Shown here: piece by piece, positions 15,653-24,603 of the stretch | Layout: the number at the start of each line of letters is the position of its first letter | Numbering within the stretch: position 1 is the first letter of the stretch | Translations under genes and position numbers: made by a program | The notes under the pieces: model-generated | What the model was told of the DNA's origin: nothing | The model's input: the letters and a program-made list of their open reading frames with translations, nothing else | The model's database searches: none | IMG/VR virus record: IMGVR_UViG_3300043673_000084 | Location: 1-64,000 of that record | Length of the DNA: 64,000 bases | Origin: a virus | Direction: 5' to 3' (one strand)

Positions 15653-17800
15653 ATGCGCTCTTTTCGCCTATTCCTGCTGGGATTACTGGCGGCGGTCTCG
15701 CTGCCGCTGGGCGCCTCGCAGCAGATCATCAATGTCGCGACCCCCAACAGCGGGCTCGGGGATCCGGCATTCACCGCGTTCAACAAGACAAACTCGAACT
15801 TCACTGAGCTCTACAGCAGCCTGGTGACGCCCTCGCTGTCCGCCAATGAGGTTTTCGCATCGCCGGCCACGGCTGGCGGGATTCCCTCGTTCCGTCCGCT
15901 GACGGCCTCTGATTTCCCACCGAACATCAGCGCAAGCGTATTCGGTCAAGTTTATGTCCTTGCATCCGGGGACACTACAGGTACTCAGGATCTGCTGAAT
16001 ATTCAGGCGGCCGCTACGGCTCTCAGCGCCAGCAACCGCTTGCCGCCTTTGGCGTCTTCGTTCTTTGCGACGAAGAGAATAATCCTGGGACCAGGGACGT
16101 TCTTTTTCACGCAAAACCGAGTAGGACTGCTTCCCGCAACCACGCTAAAGATGATGGGTTTCTGGCTGCAGGGGTCAGGAAAGGCGGTCACATCGATCGA
16201 TTACAACCCATCGGTGAGCGGTCCGATGATGGTCAACCAGCAATGGCTGGATCTGAAGATGTCCGATCTGACCTTCATCGGTCACGACGCGAACAGCGAT
16301 TTCATGTGGGCCCAGGAGCAGGCCGGCATCAGCAACATCCAGGATTACACTTACCAGGATGTTGAATGGGGTGGAACTTGGGGATCGATCTTCAGGCTCA
16401 CCGGCGGAAACAATAACAGCGAGTGGAAGTTTGACCGCGACTCTGTTACTGGATCTGTTACCAATTGGATCTACGTTCCGCCGGCGGTAGCCACCGCGAT
16501 TACAGCCGGATCGAGCACGATTGCCATTACCAATACGGCTAGTCAGGTCCAGGTTGGAGACACCGGGTTCTTCAGCAACTCGGTGGTACCTCTGTTCGGC
16601 AATACTCAGTACTTCGTTGTCAGCGCCACGCCCTCGTCATTCCAGGTGTCAACGACCCGCGGCGGGTCTGCTGTTGTCTTTGCGACCAATGGAACACCGG
16701 CATTCCAAACTGGAAACGACCAGTTCCTGAACTTCTGGTTCAGCAAGTGCAAGTTTTGGACCGGCACGTCTCCAGGCCAGTGGATCAACATGAGCTACGG
16801 CGGCAGCATCAAGATCCGCGATTCGGATGCATCCAACCATGCTCCAGCCTCTGTATCTTACTTGTTCAATCTATTGGCAACTCAAAATGGACCGCACAGC
16901 GCCGGTGTGATGAATTTCGAGGTTGACGGTTTGCGCATAGAGCACGCCAGCACAAATTCACGGACGATTCACTCGCAATGGACGAATGGCAACGTCATTT
17001 TCAACAACCTGGACGAGAGCTCACAGGCCGGCCGGTGGCCGTCGACGAATGCATACGCTTTCTACGAGATCATCAACAACAACGGCCCGATCATCGAGTA
17101 CCGTAATTCGCAACTGGCTGGTGTGCATAACTACGCCAATGGCGTGAGCAACTTCACGAGGCAGAATGATGTTCTGTACGAGAACGTAACGCTGCTGGAG
17201 ACCCCGACTGCCGCCAATTTCATCACTCTTACGAGCAGCGGCAACTCTGGCGGATTGCCACGGATCCGGTTCACGAAGTCTCGCAACAACTTAAGTTCCA
17301 GCACGACCGGATACCACGAAGTAGTTGACACCGACCTGAACTGGAATCTTAGCTCTGGTGGCCAGACAGACTCGAAGATCACATCGTGCGTCAGTGCGAA
17401 TAGTGACTGGCCATTCAGCGGCGGCAATGTCCAGTTCCGCCTCCCTCTCAATGCGATGATCACGCGCATTCGATACTGGAATCCAACGGGGTCTGGGGCT
17501 GGCGGATCGTACAACTATTCGATACAGACCATGGAAAGCACGCCAACCGTGCTTGCGACGATCACTGGAGCCAACTCATCGACGCCGGTTCCGGCGAGTT
17601 CAATGGTTTCTGTGACGCCAAATTTCGTCATGACATCGGACTCGGCTCGAACGATTGAGATTCTGGATTCGGCGAATCGCGCAGGCGCCTTCATAGGCCT
17701 CTATTGCTTGATCGACTATATCGGCAGCACGTGGACGCCATTCGGCCCAGCGAACGACGATATCTTCGACATGGATGCTGACCGCGCTCGCGCGGCATAA
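15653..17800 (+). CDS. large secreted-type beta-helix tailspike/adhesin
   Basis: 715 aa. It starts with a Sec-type signal-like segment (MRSFRLFLLGLLAAVSLPLG, cleavage likely after GAS), unusual for a virion protein. Residues ~30-50 (FTAFNKTNSNFTELYSSL) match the N-terminal trimerisation stretch of phage fibres. Residues ~100-250 resemble the entry of pectate-lyase-type parallel beta helices (ATKRIILGPGTFFF). The rest is Asn/Ser/Gly-rich. Either a tailspike-like depolymerase/adhesin or an exported protein expressed from the prophage. Confidence 0.6.
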   Translation: MRSFRLFLLGLLAAVSLPLGASQQIINVATPNSGLGDPAFTAFNKTNSNFTELYSSLVTPSLSANEVFASPATAGGIPSFRPLTASDFPPNISASVFGQVYVLASGDTTGTQDLLNIQAAATALSASNRLPPLASSFFATKRIILGPGTFFFTQNRVGLLPATTLKMMGFWLQGSGKAVTSIDYNPSVSGPMMVNQQWLDLKMSDLTFIGHDANSDFMWAQEQAGISNIQDYTYQDVEWGGTWGSIFRLTGGNNNSEWKFDRDSVTGSVTNWIYVPPAVATAITAGSSTIAITNTASQVQVGDTGFFSNSVVPLFGNTQYFVVSATPSSFQVSTTRGGSAVVFATNGTPAFQTGNDQFLNFWFSKCKFWTGTSPGQWINMSYGGSIKIRDSDASNHAPASVSYLFNLLATQNGPHSAGVMNFEVDGLRIEHASTNSRTIHSQWTNGNVIFNNLDESSQAGRWPSTNAYAFYEIINNNGPIIEYRNSQLAGVHNYANGVSNFTRQNDVLYENVTLLETPTAANFITLTSSGNSGGLPRIRFTKSRNNLSSSTTGYHEVVDTDLNWNLSSGGQTDSKITSCVSANSDWPFSGGNVQFRLPLNAMITRIRYWNPTGSGAGGSYNYSIQTMESTPTVLATITGANSSTPVPASSMVSVTPNFVMTSDSARTIEILDSANRAGAFIGLYCLIDYIGSTWTPFGPANDDIFDMDADRARAA

Positions 17801-17825
17801 CCAAACCTCCAAGGCATCCCATCGA

Positions 17826-19250
17826 ATGAGTAATGCGGCGGCCGGGCTTATCGGACAAGCCCCTGGCGTCATCGTCATGGACGAGAAAACGAAGTACACG
17901 AAAATGTGGGACTTCCCCCAGTACCGGGCGGTTGCGCCGGGCCAGCATGTCGCACCCCTGTTTCTGCAGGAAGCGCGTCCAAAGCCAGGATCCACGGTTA
18001 CCGACTTCGGCGCCGGCACGGGCCGCGGCGCGATGATTCTGGCGGCGGTTGGCGGTCTTCGCGTGCGAATGCTGGACTTCGCGGAGAATTGCCTGGACCC
18101 CGGTGTCAAGGCAATGGTCGAGGCGAACCCTGAGCAGATCGACTTCACGGTTCACGACCTGACCCAGCCATCGCCGTACACGACCGAATATGGGTACTGC
18201 TGCGACGTCATGGAGCACATTCCGAAGTGCCAGGTCAACGGAGTCATCGCGAACATTCTGCTGGGTGCTCAGCATGTGTTCTTCCAGATCGCCTGCGAGG
18301 ATGACGTATGCGGGGCTCTTATCGGGCATCCGCTGCATCTCTCCGTTCATCCCTATGAGTGGTGGCTGAAGAAGCTGCAGGAATTCGACGCGGCAATCCA
18401 CTGGTCGAAAGACTATGGCACGCATTGCTGCTTCTACGTGACTGCATGGCAAAAGTCCGATGACGTTGTAGCGCTCGGAATTCTCAACGTCGAGGACGAA
18501 CAGGTCCGCAAGAACGTTGAAGAGAACCTCAATGGCGGCTGGTTGCAGATCAGCCCGCACGAGACCAACAGCCTGGACGCGATGATCCTTGGCGGCGGTC
18601 CTTCGATGAAGGCCGAACTCGAGACGATCAAGCAGCTACGCGCCGAGGGAGTGAAGCTGATCACCTTGAACGGTGCATACAATTGGGCTGTTGAGAATGG
18701 TTTGGAGCCTTCGGCTCAGATCATTGTCGATGCCAGGCCATTCAATGCGCGCTTTGTGAAGCCGATTGTCGATGGCTGCAAGTACCTTCTTTCGAGCCAG
18801 TGCGACCCTTCGGTATTCGAGGGGATGCCAAAAGATCGCACTTTCATGTGGCACACCAGTACTGACATGATCAAAGACTTGCTGCAGGCGAAGTTGGAGC
18901 GCTGGTGGATTGTTCCAGGCGGCTCAACGGTGCTGTTGCGCGCGATCCCGCTCATGCGGATGCTCGGCTACAAGCGCTTTCATTTATTCGGCTGCGATTC
19001 GTGCGTCCAGACTGACCACCATTCATACCCACAGCCTGAGAATGATAATCAGCCAACGTTCGACACGATTGTCGGCGGCCGCGTATTCCATGTAACGACT
19101 TGGATGCTTTCTCAGGCGCGAGAGTTTTGCGATCTCGTCAAGTTCCTTGGCGAAGAGATCGACCTTGAGATTCACGGAGACGGTTTGCTCAAGCACATCG
19201 TAGACACCGGCGCCGGTCTGGCTGACGAAGCCGAGTTCTCCCTTATTTAA
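17826..19250 (+). CDS. SAM methyltransferase fused to DUF115 (MptE-like) domain
   Basis: 474 aa from ATG 17826, which follows AAGG; the frame is open from 17775 but would overlap the previous gene. The N-terminal domain is a class I methyltransferase: motif I VTDFGAGTGRGAM (~58-70), and CCDVMEHIPKC as the post-catalytic loop. The C-terminal domain starts near residue 245 and has DAMILGGGPSMKAELETI and SAQIIVDARPFNARFV, the DUF115/MptE-like signature also found in flagellin-glycosylation Maf proteins. Together this suggests modification of a glycan or glycoprotein, either the host surface or the adjacent fibre proteins; substrate is unknown. Confidence 0.75.
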   Translation: MSNAAAGLIGQAPGVIVMDEKTKYTKMWDFPQYRAVAPGQHVAPLFLQEARPKPGSTVTDFGAGTGRGAMILAAVGGLRVRMLDFAENCLDPGVKAMVEANPEQIDFTVHDLTQPSPYTTEYGYCCDVMEHIPKCQVNGVIANILLGAQHVFFQIACEDDVCGALIGHPLHLSVHPYEWWLKKLQEFDAAIHWSKDYGTHCCFYVTAWQKSDDVVALGILNVEDEQVRKNVEENLNGGWLQISPHETNSLDAMILGGGPSMKAELETIKQLRAEGVKLITLNGAYNWAVENGLEPSAQIIVDARPFNARFVKPIVDGCKYLLSSQCDPSVFEGMPKDRTFMWHTSTDMIKDLLQAKLERWWIVPGGSTVLLRAIPLMRMLGYKRFHLFGCDSCVQTDHHSYPQPENDNQPTFDTIVGGRVFHVTTWMLSQAREFCDLVKFLGEEIDLEIHGDGLLKHIVDTGAGLADEAEFSLI

Positions 19251-19325
19251 AGTATTTTTCATCTATTTACCGCTGGCACGCGCTCGCCGGCTGTTTTCAT
19301 CAACTGACCAAACGAGGATAAATTT

Positions 19326-19790
19326 ATGGCAGCGGGCACATGGAAAGCGTTTTCTAAGGCGAAGAAGTCTATCGGCAATGGCGGCATCACCTTCGGCGCC
19401 GGCGTGTTCAAGATGTCCCTGCATCGCGCATCTGCATCAGCCGCGCTTGCAGCGCTGGCAATCTCGACGTTTGCATCGCTCACCGGTGAGATCTCGGCGC
19501 GCGGCGGCTACGTCACAGGCGGTCGCAACATCGTCCCGGCCACGGGCCAGTGGACTGTCGGTGCTTCGGCGAAGCAGTACAAGTTCACGTACTCGAGCAT
19601 TGGTCTGGTGTACACCGCGTCTGGTTCTGCGCTGAACAACATCAAGTACGCGGTCATTCGCAATTCGACTGGCGCAGGCGCCGGCAAGTTGCTGTGCTTC
19701 TGCACGTTGTCGTCTGCCGCGTTCACCATCGCGAGCCCGAACACGCTGACGATAACGCCCGCGGCCACGGGAATCTTCACCCTCACCTAA
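19326..19790 (+). CDS. structural protein, likely fibre or decoration
   Basis: 154 aa preceded by GAGGA. Ala/Ser/Thr-rich beta protein (NNIKYAVIRNSTGAGAGKLL) of the type found beside phage fibres. No firm family. It sits between the methyltransferase fusion and an Ig-like protein. Confidence 0.5.
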   Translation: MAAGTWKAFSKAKKSIGNGGITFGAGVFKMSLHRASASAALAALAISTFASLTGEISARGGYVTGGRNIVPATGQWTVGASAKQYKFTYSSIGLVYTASGSALNNIKYAVIRNSTGAGAGKLLCFCTLSSAAFTIASPNTLTITPAATGIFTLT

Positions 19791-19829
19791 TCGGTAGGGT
19801 CCGAGGACTTTCGACAAAGGAGAACTCTG

Positions 19830-20195
19830 GTGGCGTGGAGCATTAGTTACACGCCGCCAGTTCCAATAAATAGCGGCATACAGCCGCTCTCTGGCGCTCT
19901 GGCATTGGCTGGGATTTCGCCAACCGTCTCTGCTTCTGGTGGTACGCAAGGTACTTTGGTGATCACTCCGGCGGCCGCGGACGTTCCGCAGCCTGCAGTT
20001 GGTGTGCCATTTGAAGTCCCATTTACTTCAACCGGGACCGGGCCTTGGGTTTGGGTGAAGAATTCTGGAGCAGCTTGGTTTTCCATTGATCCGAGCACCG
20101 GCATCGGATCCGGCACGCCAACCACGCCTGAATCCGATCCGATATCGATAGGCGTCACGGATTCATTGGGCGCAACCGGTACGTTGAATTTTTGA
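19830..20195 (+). CDS. Ig-like domain protein
   Basis: 121 aa, GTG start with AAGGAGAA upstream. The C-terminal ~75 residues match the 'putative Ig' (He_PIG) layout: VGVPFEVPFTSTGTGPW, AWFSIDPSTGIGSGTPTT, IGVTDSLGATGTL. These domains mediate weak carbohydrate or surface adhesion on virions and cell surfaces. Confidence 0.65.
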   Translation: MAWSISYTPPVPINSGIQPLSGALALAGISPTVSASGGTQGTLVITPAAADVPQPAVGVPFEVPFTSTGTGPWVWVKNSGAAWFSIDPSTGIGSGTPTTPESDPISIGVTDSLGATGTLNF

Positions 20196-20203
20196 GGATT
20201 TCT

Positions 20204-22177
20204 ATGTTTCGAATGCTGGCCATATGCGTTCTCTTCGCCGCAATCCAGGCACACGCAATCGTTGTGAACCCTGCTTGTCAGGTTACAGTGGGGACGTTGA
20301 CGTTGAGAGTCACAAGTCCACGATCATCTTGCATATCGCCATGCCTTATATTTTTCGATGCGACGGCATCGACTGATAGCGCCACGTTGGCCGGCGCGAA
20401 CAATCCATTCCAGGACGTGACCTACACCTGGAAGTTTGGCGATACGCTTCTTTCTGGCACATCAACCTGGGCAAATGGTTCGAATCCGAACGGAAACAAA
20501 AGAAATGTGGCGACAGGAGCGATTGCCGCGCATCTGTACCTGACTCAGGGTAGAGACGCCAAGTACACGGCGACCGTCACCGCAACCGATGGCACGAATA
20601 CAGCGGTCTGTGGTGTAGGCGCGACGGCCTTCGATCCGAATGGCTCCAACGGATTTCCAGGAACGGCGACGACCTGCATCTCATCCTCCGGTACGCCTGT
20701 CGCCGGCAGCGGTGGTTGCCCCGCTGGCGCAGGGGCACTCAATACATCGAACTTCAACACGGCGCTCACTAGCTCGCTCTCAAACAAGCGCGTGCTGTTC
20801 AAATGCGGCGATACCTTCACTGGTGATAACGCCACCTTAAGCGGCACCAAGTGGAGTGTCGGTGCCTACGGCGGGTGTGAGAACACGCAAAGCGGCAGAC
20901 CGATCATTCGCGATTCCGGCTCGACGGGGCAATTCACTCCGACCGGTGGCGGGGATGGGCGAATCGCTGATCTTGATTTCGAGGGCAGCGGCAGCAGCTA
21001 CGCCATACAAACATTTGGCGGTGTCGTCACATACCAGATGACGCTGTACAACCTGCTATCTAATGGGAACAACGAATCATACAAATATTCGTTCGGTGCG
21101 CAATGGGGTCTGGTAGGCCTGGTGCAGGCTAATACGACCGCTATCGGCACCTTTATGAATTACGGCGAGAACAACCCTCCTTACTCCGGAAACGTCTTTA
21201 ACAACCTCGACTATGCCGCGTTAATGGGTAGTTTTATCAATGGCGTTGGCCCTACGCCCGGTAACAACAACGGAATTGAAACGGTGCGTATATCATCGTG
21301 CCGCTTGTGTGTGATAGCGAACAACACCATTCAGAATGCAAATGGCGTCGGCGCAGTCTTGAAGTTCCATGAAGGAAATACCAACGACAGTTGCAGTACG
21401 CAGGCACAGCCACCGACAACAGGATGCCGCCCACCGTGCGTCGTTGGTACTAATATCGATGGCAATGGCATACACAGAGGCGGCATCTTCGCGACAACGT
21501 CATGTTGGGTGGGAGTCTTCACCGAACTTATTGAAATATCTGACAATCTGTTTACGGGCAACTCAGGATCAAATCTCGTGGAGTTCCTGCCTCAAAATGC
21601 AGGTGCTGATGAACGGATGCGTCTCGCCGTAGTAGAGCGTAACTTTTTTACCTCGACGACTGGGCCTGCCGATGGGCGGGATCTGCTAGTTGCTGCGGTA
21701 AATTCAACGGTTAGAGATAATATATTTTTCGTCCCGTCTAGTCATCCGAATGCACCGTTTGCGGGTATTCAAATTGCTCAGCGCGGCGTTGAGCCTGTTC
21801 CTCAATTCGTTGAGCTATACAACAACACCTGTTATTTCCTCACTAACCAAAGCGGTCAGTACTGCGGCGGCTTCGATGGCAATAACTTCTCAGCCCCGGG
21901 CATCAATAGTTTTTCAAAGAACAATCTGTTCTTCGCCGTAGGCGGCGGTCACAACACAATCACCGACAACGGCACAGGAAACGCAGTCAGCAACAACACG
22001 GCGAACGGCAGCAATACGAATAATCCCTCCATGACTAACGGTAGCGGAACATTCAGCCTCATTTCTGACTTCAAGCCAACTGCCAATTTTACAGGAGGCA
22101 CAAGCGTGCCCGTAGTCAATGATGCGCTCGGTATTCAGTGGTCGCCAACCTGGGACTTCGGCGCGGTGCACCACTAA
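20204..22177 (+). CDS. secreted PKD/beta-helix protein
   Basis: 657 aa from ATG 20204 (GAGG upstream; a TTG at 20192 is possible). A strong signal peptide MFRMLAICVLFAAIQAHA is followed by a PKD-type domain (YTWKFGDTLLSG ... YTATVTATDG), then a long right-handed beta-helix-type part with many Asn/Gly turns and FNNLDYAALMG-type rungs. The codon and base use here look more A+T-rich than the flanking virion genes, hinting at separate origin. Likely exported from the lysogen or displayed; polysaccharide binding or cleavage is inferred from fold only. Confidence 0.6.
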   Translation: MFRMLAICVLFAAIQAHAIVVNPACQVTVGTLTLRVTSPRSSCISPCLIFFDATASTDSATLAGANNPFQDVTYTWKFGDTLLSGTSTWANGSNPNGNKRNVATGAIAAHLYLTQGRDAKYTATVTATDGTNTAVCGVGATAFDPNGSNGFPGTATTCISSSGTPVAGSGGCPAGAGALNTSNFNTALTSSLSNKRVLFKCGDTFTGDNATLSGTKWSVGAYGGCENTQSGRPIIRDSGSTGQFTPTGGGDGRIADLDFEGSGSSYAIQTFGGVVTYQMTLYNLLSNGNNESYKYSFGAQWGLVGLVQANTTAIGTFMNYGENNPPYSGNVFNNLDYAALMGSFINGVGPTPGNNNGIETVRISSCRLCVIANNTIQNANGVGAVLKFHEGNTNDSCSTQAQPPTTGCRPPCVVGTNIDGNGIHRGGIFATTSCWVGVFTELIEISDNLFTGNSGSNLVEFLPQNAGADERMRLAVVERNFFTSTTGPADGRDLLVAAVNSTVRDNIFFVPSSHPNAPFAGIQIAQRGVEPVPQFVELYNNTCYFLTNQSGQYCGGFDGNNFSAPGINSFSKNNLFFAVGGGHNTITDNGTGNAVSNNTANGSNTNNPSMTNGSGTFSLISDFKPTANFTGGTSVPVVNDALGIQWSPTWDFGAVHH

Positions 22178-23004
22178 TGCCCGCAGTCGCAGTTAACGGT
22201 GTTCCTGCCTCTGTCATTACGACTGCTACGATAGGATCAAACCTGACGGCCGGAACGCCAGTCACGTTCAATGTCACGCTTCCTGCTGGAACTGATTGCC
22301 TGGCATTCGAGGAAGTTAGTTTCCCAACTGGTGGTGCTGTCGCGACGGCGCCTACTGCCGTCACCTACAACGGTGTCGCGCTAACGATGGTCCCAGGGAG
22401 TTTTGTGGCGAATCCCGGTGGCAACACCATGGGATCTTCTATCTGGTATTTGCTTTCTCCACCGACTGGTTCCTCCTTGGTTCTTTCCGTTACGTATGGA
22501 AGTACGCTCGAAGGCGCGCTTGGTCTAGCGGCGATTCCATTGATTGGAGTCAATCAATCAAGCCCCGTTGGTATCGCGGCGACTGCCACTGGCAACTCCA
22601 TAACTCCCGCCGTGACTGCGACAGGTGCTGGAGAAAACGATCTATACATGGGAATTAGCGGCGATCTGAGCGCCACCACGATTGCTTCCGGTGGCAGCCA
22701 GACTTCGTTGTGGACGCAAATCTCTCGAGGATCGGTCATCTCCGCTGGCGACTCTTTGCCGGGATCTGGTAGCGGTGCATTTTCATGGACCGTCGCTATC
22801 AGTCAATGGGCGGCGAGCGCAGTGGCGTTCCAAGCCTCAACCGGCGCTCCTAACGCTGGCGCGTTGATTCTGGCTGGCCAAGCGCCACAAAGAATCCAGG
22901 GAACACGTCTGACTCCAGGCACCGCGAAGATTCGCGATAAGTGCCGAGAAGCAGTGCGCTCGATCTTCTTGCCGGGATGGAAGCGCGATTTAGCCCATGG
23001 CTAA
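22177..23004 (+). CDS. beta-rich virion protein with one C-terminal GALxLAGQ repeat
   Basis: 275 aa from ATG 22177, sharing one base with the previous TAA. A Val/Thr/Ala-rich beta sandwich. The C-terminal portion has PNAGALILAGQAPQRIQG, one copy of the repeat unit that fills the next gene, followed by a basic tail. That shared unit suggests the two genes belong to one structural system or arose by splitting. Confidence 0.55.
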   Translation: MPAVAVNGVPASVITTATIGSNLTAGTPVTFNVTLPAGTDCLAFEEVSFPTGGAVATAPTAVTYNGVALTMVPGSFVANPGGNTMGSSIWYLLSPPTGSSLVLSVTYGSTLEGALGLAAIPLIGVNQSSPVGIAATATGNSITPAVTATGAGENDLYMGISGDLSATTIASGGSQTSLWTQISRGSVISAGDSLPGSGSGAFSWTVAISQWAASAVAFQASTGAPNAGALILAGQAPQRIQGTRLTPGTAKIRDKCREAVRSIFLPGWKRDLAHG

Positions 23005-24598
23005 CACGACGATCACGCCGAACACGGGGAAGTTAAGTCTTTCCTTGGCGGCAATCGCGGTTGCTGCAACTGGGGCTCTTGCGCTGGTTGGATCGGCGCC
23101 GCTCATAAATTTCGTGGCGACGAAGATCACTCCGAGCACTGGTTCGCTGGTTCTCACTACGGCAGTTCAGCCATCGAACATTGTTCCAAGTACCGGGAAC
23201 CTGACACTGGCTGGACAGATAGTAGGGATCTCCGGTACGAATTCGGCGATCACGCCGCATACCGGCGCGCTGATCCTGACGACAGTCACTTCCAAATCCA
23301 TCCAGATTGGAACTGGCTCGCTATCGATCGCCGGGCAGACGCCGGGACAGATTCTCGGTCTACAGGCGCCCTCGAGCGGCGCATTGGCGCTGGTAGGATC
23401 TGCGCCATCGCTTCGCCTTGGGACGGTTGCAGCGCCTCTCGCTGGCTCGCTGACGCTCAATGGACAAGTCCCTGGTATTGGTGTCCTCGGCAAGATAACG
23501 CCGTTCCCTGGGTCTCTATCACTAGCTGGGCAAGCGCCGGTTCTATCGCTATCCACTACGCTGCCGGCCAGTTCAGGCAGCCTGGTATTGGCCGGGGATT
23601 CGCCGGCGCTGTCGTTCGGGACAGTCATCGTGCCCGCGGCCGGCGCGCTGGCACTTGCCGGACAGCAGGTGTCTCTTGGTGGTCTTCACACGATCACGCC
23701 GAACAGCGGTTCTCTGGCGCTATCCGGCAATCAAGCTGCTGCTCTTGTCGCTACGGGCCTCAAGCCACAGACACTGCCATTGAGTCTTGTCGGCCAGGCG
23801 CCGACGCTGCTGACGCCGCAGACCATAAAGCCATCGACTGGGACGCTGTCTGTAGCTGGGCAGTCGCCCGGCATCATCATTCCGAGCAATCAGACTGTCA
23901 CGCCAAATTCTGGCGCGCTGGTGATGCTGGGAATTTCTCCTCAAGCGATCATTCCTGTTCGTCTATCGCCGAACACTGGAGCGATAGGCATTGCAGGACA
24001 GGCGCTAAGCTCATCGATCAACACATTCAGCACGCCTAATACCGGCGCGCTGAGTATCGCTGGCCAGGGCATCAAGGTCATATCGCCATTGTCGATTGGA
24101 TCAGGCGCTCTCTCCCTGGTTGGCCAGCGGCCATCATTGTTTGTGCCAATCACGCTCGCGACCAACTCTGGCGCGCTCGGACTCGCATCTGGCGATCCGC
24201 CGGCGGTGGTCTCGAATCGATCTGTCGTTGGTCTATACGATCAGGATCCTATGTTCATCGACTCGGAAACCCGCATCTTCGAGACGTTCAAGTTTCCTGA
24301 GTTGGGCCCCACCGAAGCCCGCGTGTTGACGTTCGACTTCACCAAGGATCTTCAGAACGGCGAGCAATTGACCGGGATAATTCATGTCTCGGTCTCTGTG
24401 ACAGCGGGTAGCGATCCGAATCCGGCCAATATTCTCAATGGCGTCCCATCGTTCGACACTGGATTGACGATGGCAATGCAGCCTGTGGACTGCAGCAAAG
24501 CCATAATCGACAACGACTACTACTTTGTCGTGACTTGTCCGACGACCAATCCAGACAAGATTCTCGCGCGCTACGCGCTGCTTCAAGTACGAGGGTAA
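22997..24598 (+). CDS. ~21-residue-repeat virion protein
   Basis: 533 aa. Residues ~1-410 are about 18-19 imperfect repeats with consensus ITPnTGaLsLaGQaP plus 4-8 variable residues, about 21 residues each. Residues ~410-533 form a different domain (FETFKFPELGPTEARVL, YFVVTCPTTN) like a phage fibre/head attachment domain. Regular beta-strand repeats of this kind make long fibres or solenoids. It directly precedes the protease gene. Repeats are also present at the end of the preceding gene. Confidence 0.65.
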   Translation: MANTTITPNTGKLSLSLAAIAVAATGALALVGSAPLINFVATKITPSTGSLVLTTAVQPSNIVPSTGNLTLAGQIVGISGTNSAITPHTGALILTTVTSKSIQIGTGSLSIAGQTPGQILGLQAPSSGALALVGSAPSLRLGTVAAPLAGSLTLNGQVPGIGVLGKITPFPGSLSLAGQAPVLSLSTTLPASSGSLVLAGDSPALSFGTVIVPAAGALALAGQQVSLGGLHTITPNSGSLALSGNQAAALVATGLKPQTLPLSLVGQAPTLLTPQTIKPSTGTLSVAGQSPGIIIPSNQTVTPNSGALVMLGISPQAIIPVRLSPNTGAIGIAGQALSSSINTFSTPNTGALSIAGQGIKVISPLSIGSGALSLVGQRPSLFVPITLATNSGALGLASGDPPAVVSNRSVVGLYDQDPMFIDSETRIFETFKFPELGPTEARVLTFDFTKDLQNGEQLTGIIHVSVSVTAGSDPNPANILNGVPSFDTGLTMAMQPVDCSKAIIDNDYYFVVTCPTTNPDKILARYALLQVRG

Positions 24599-24603
24599 TT
24601 CCA

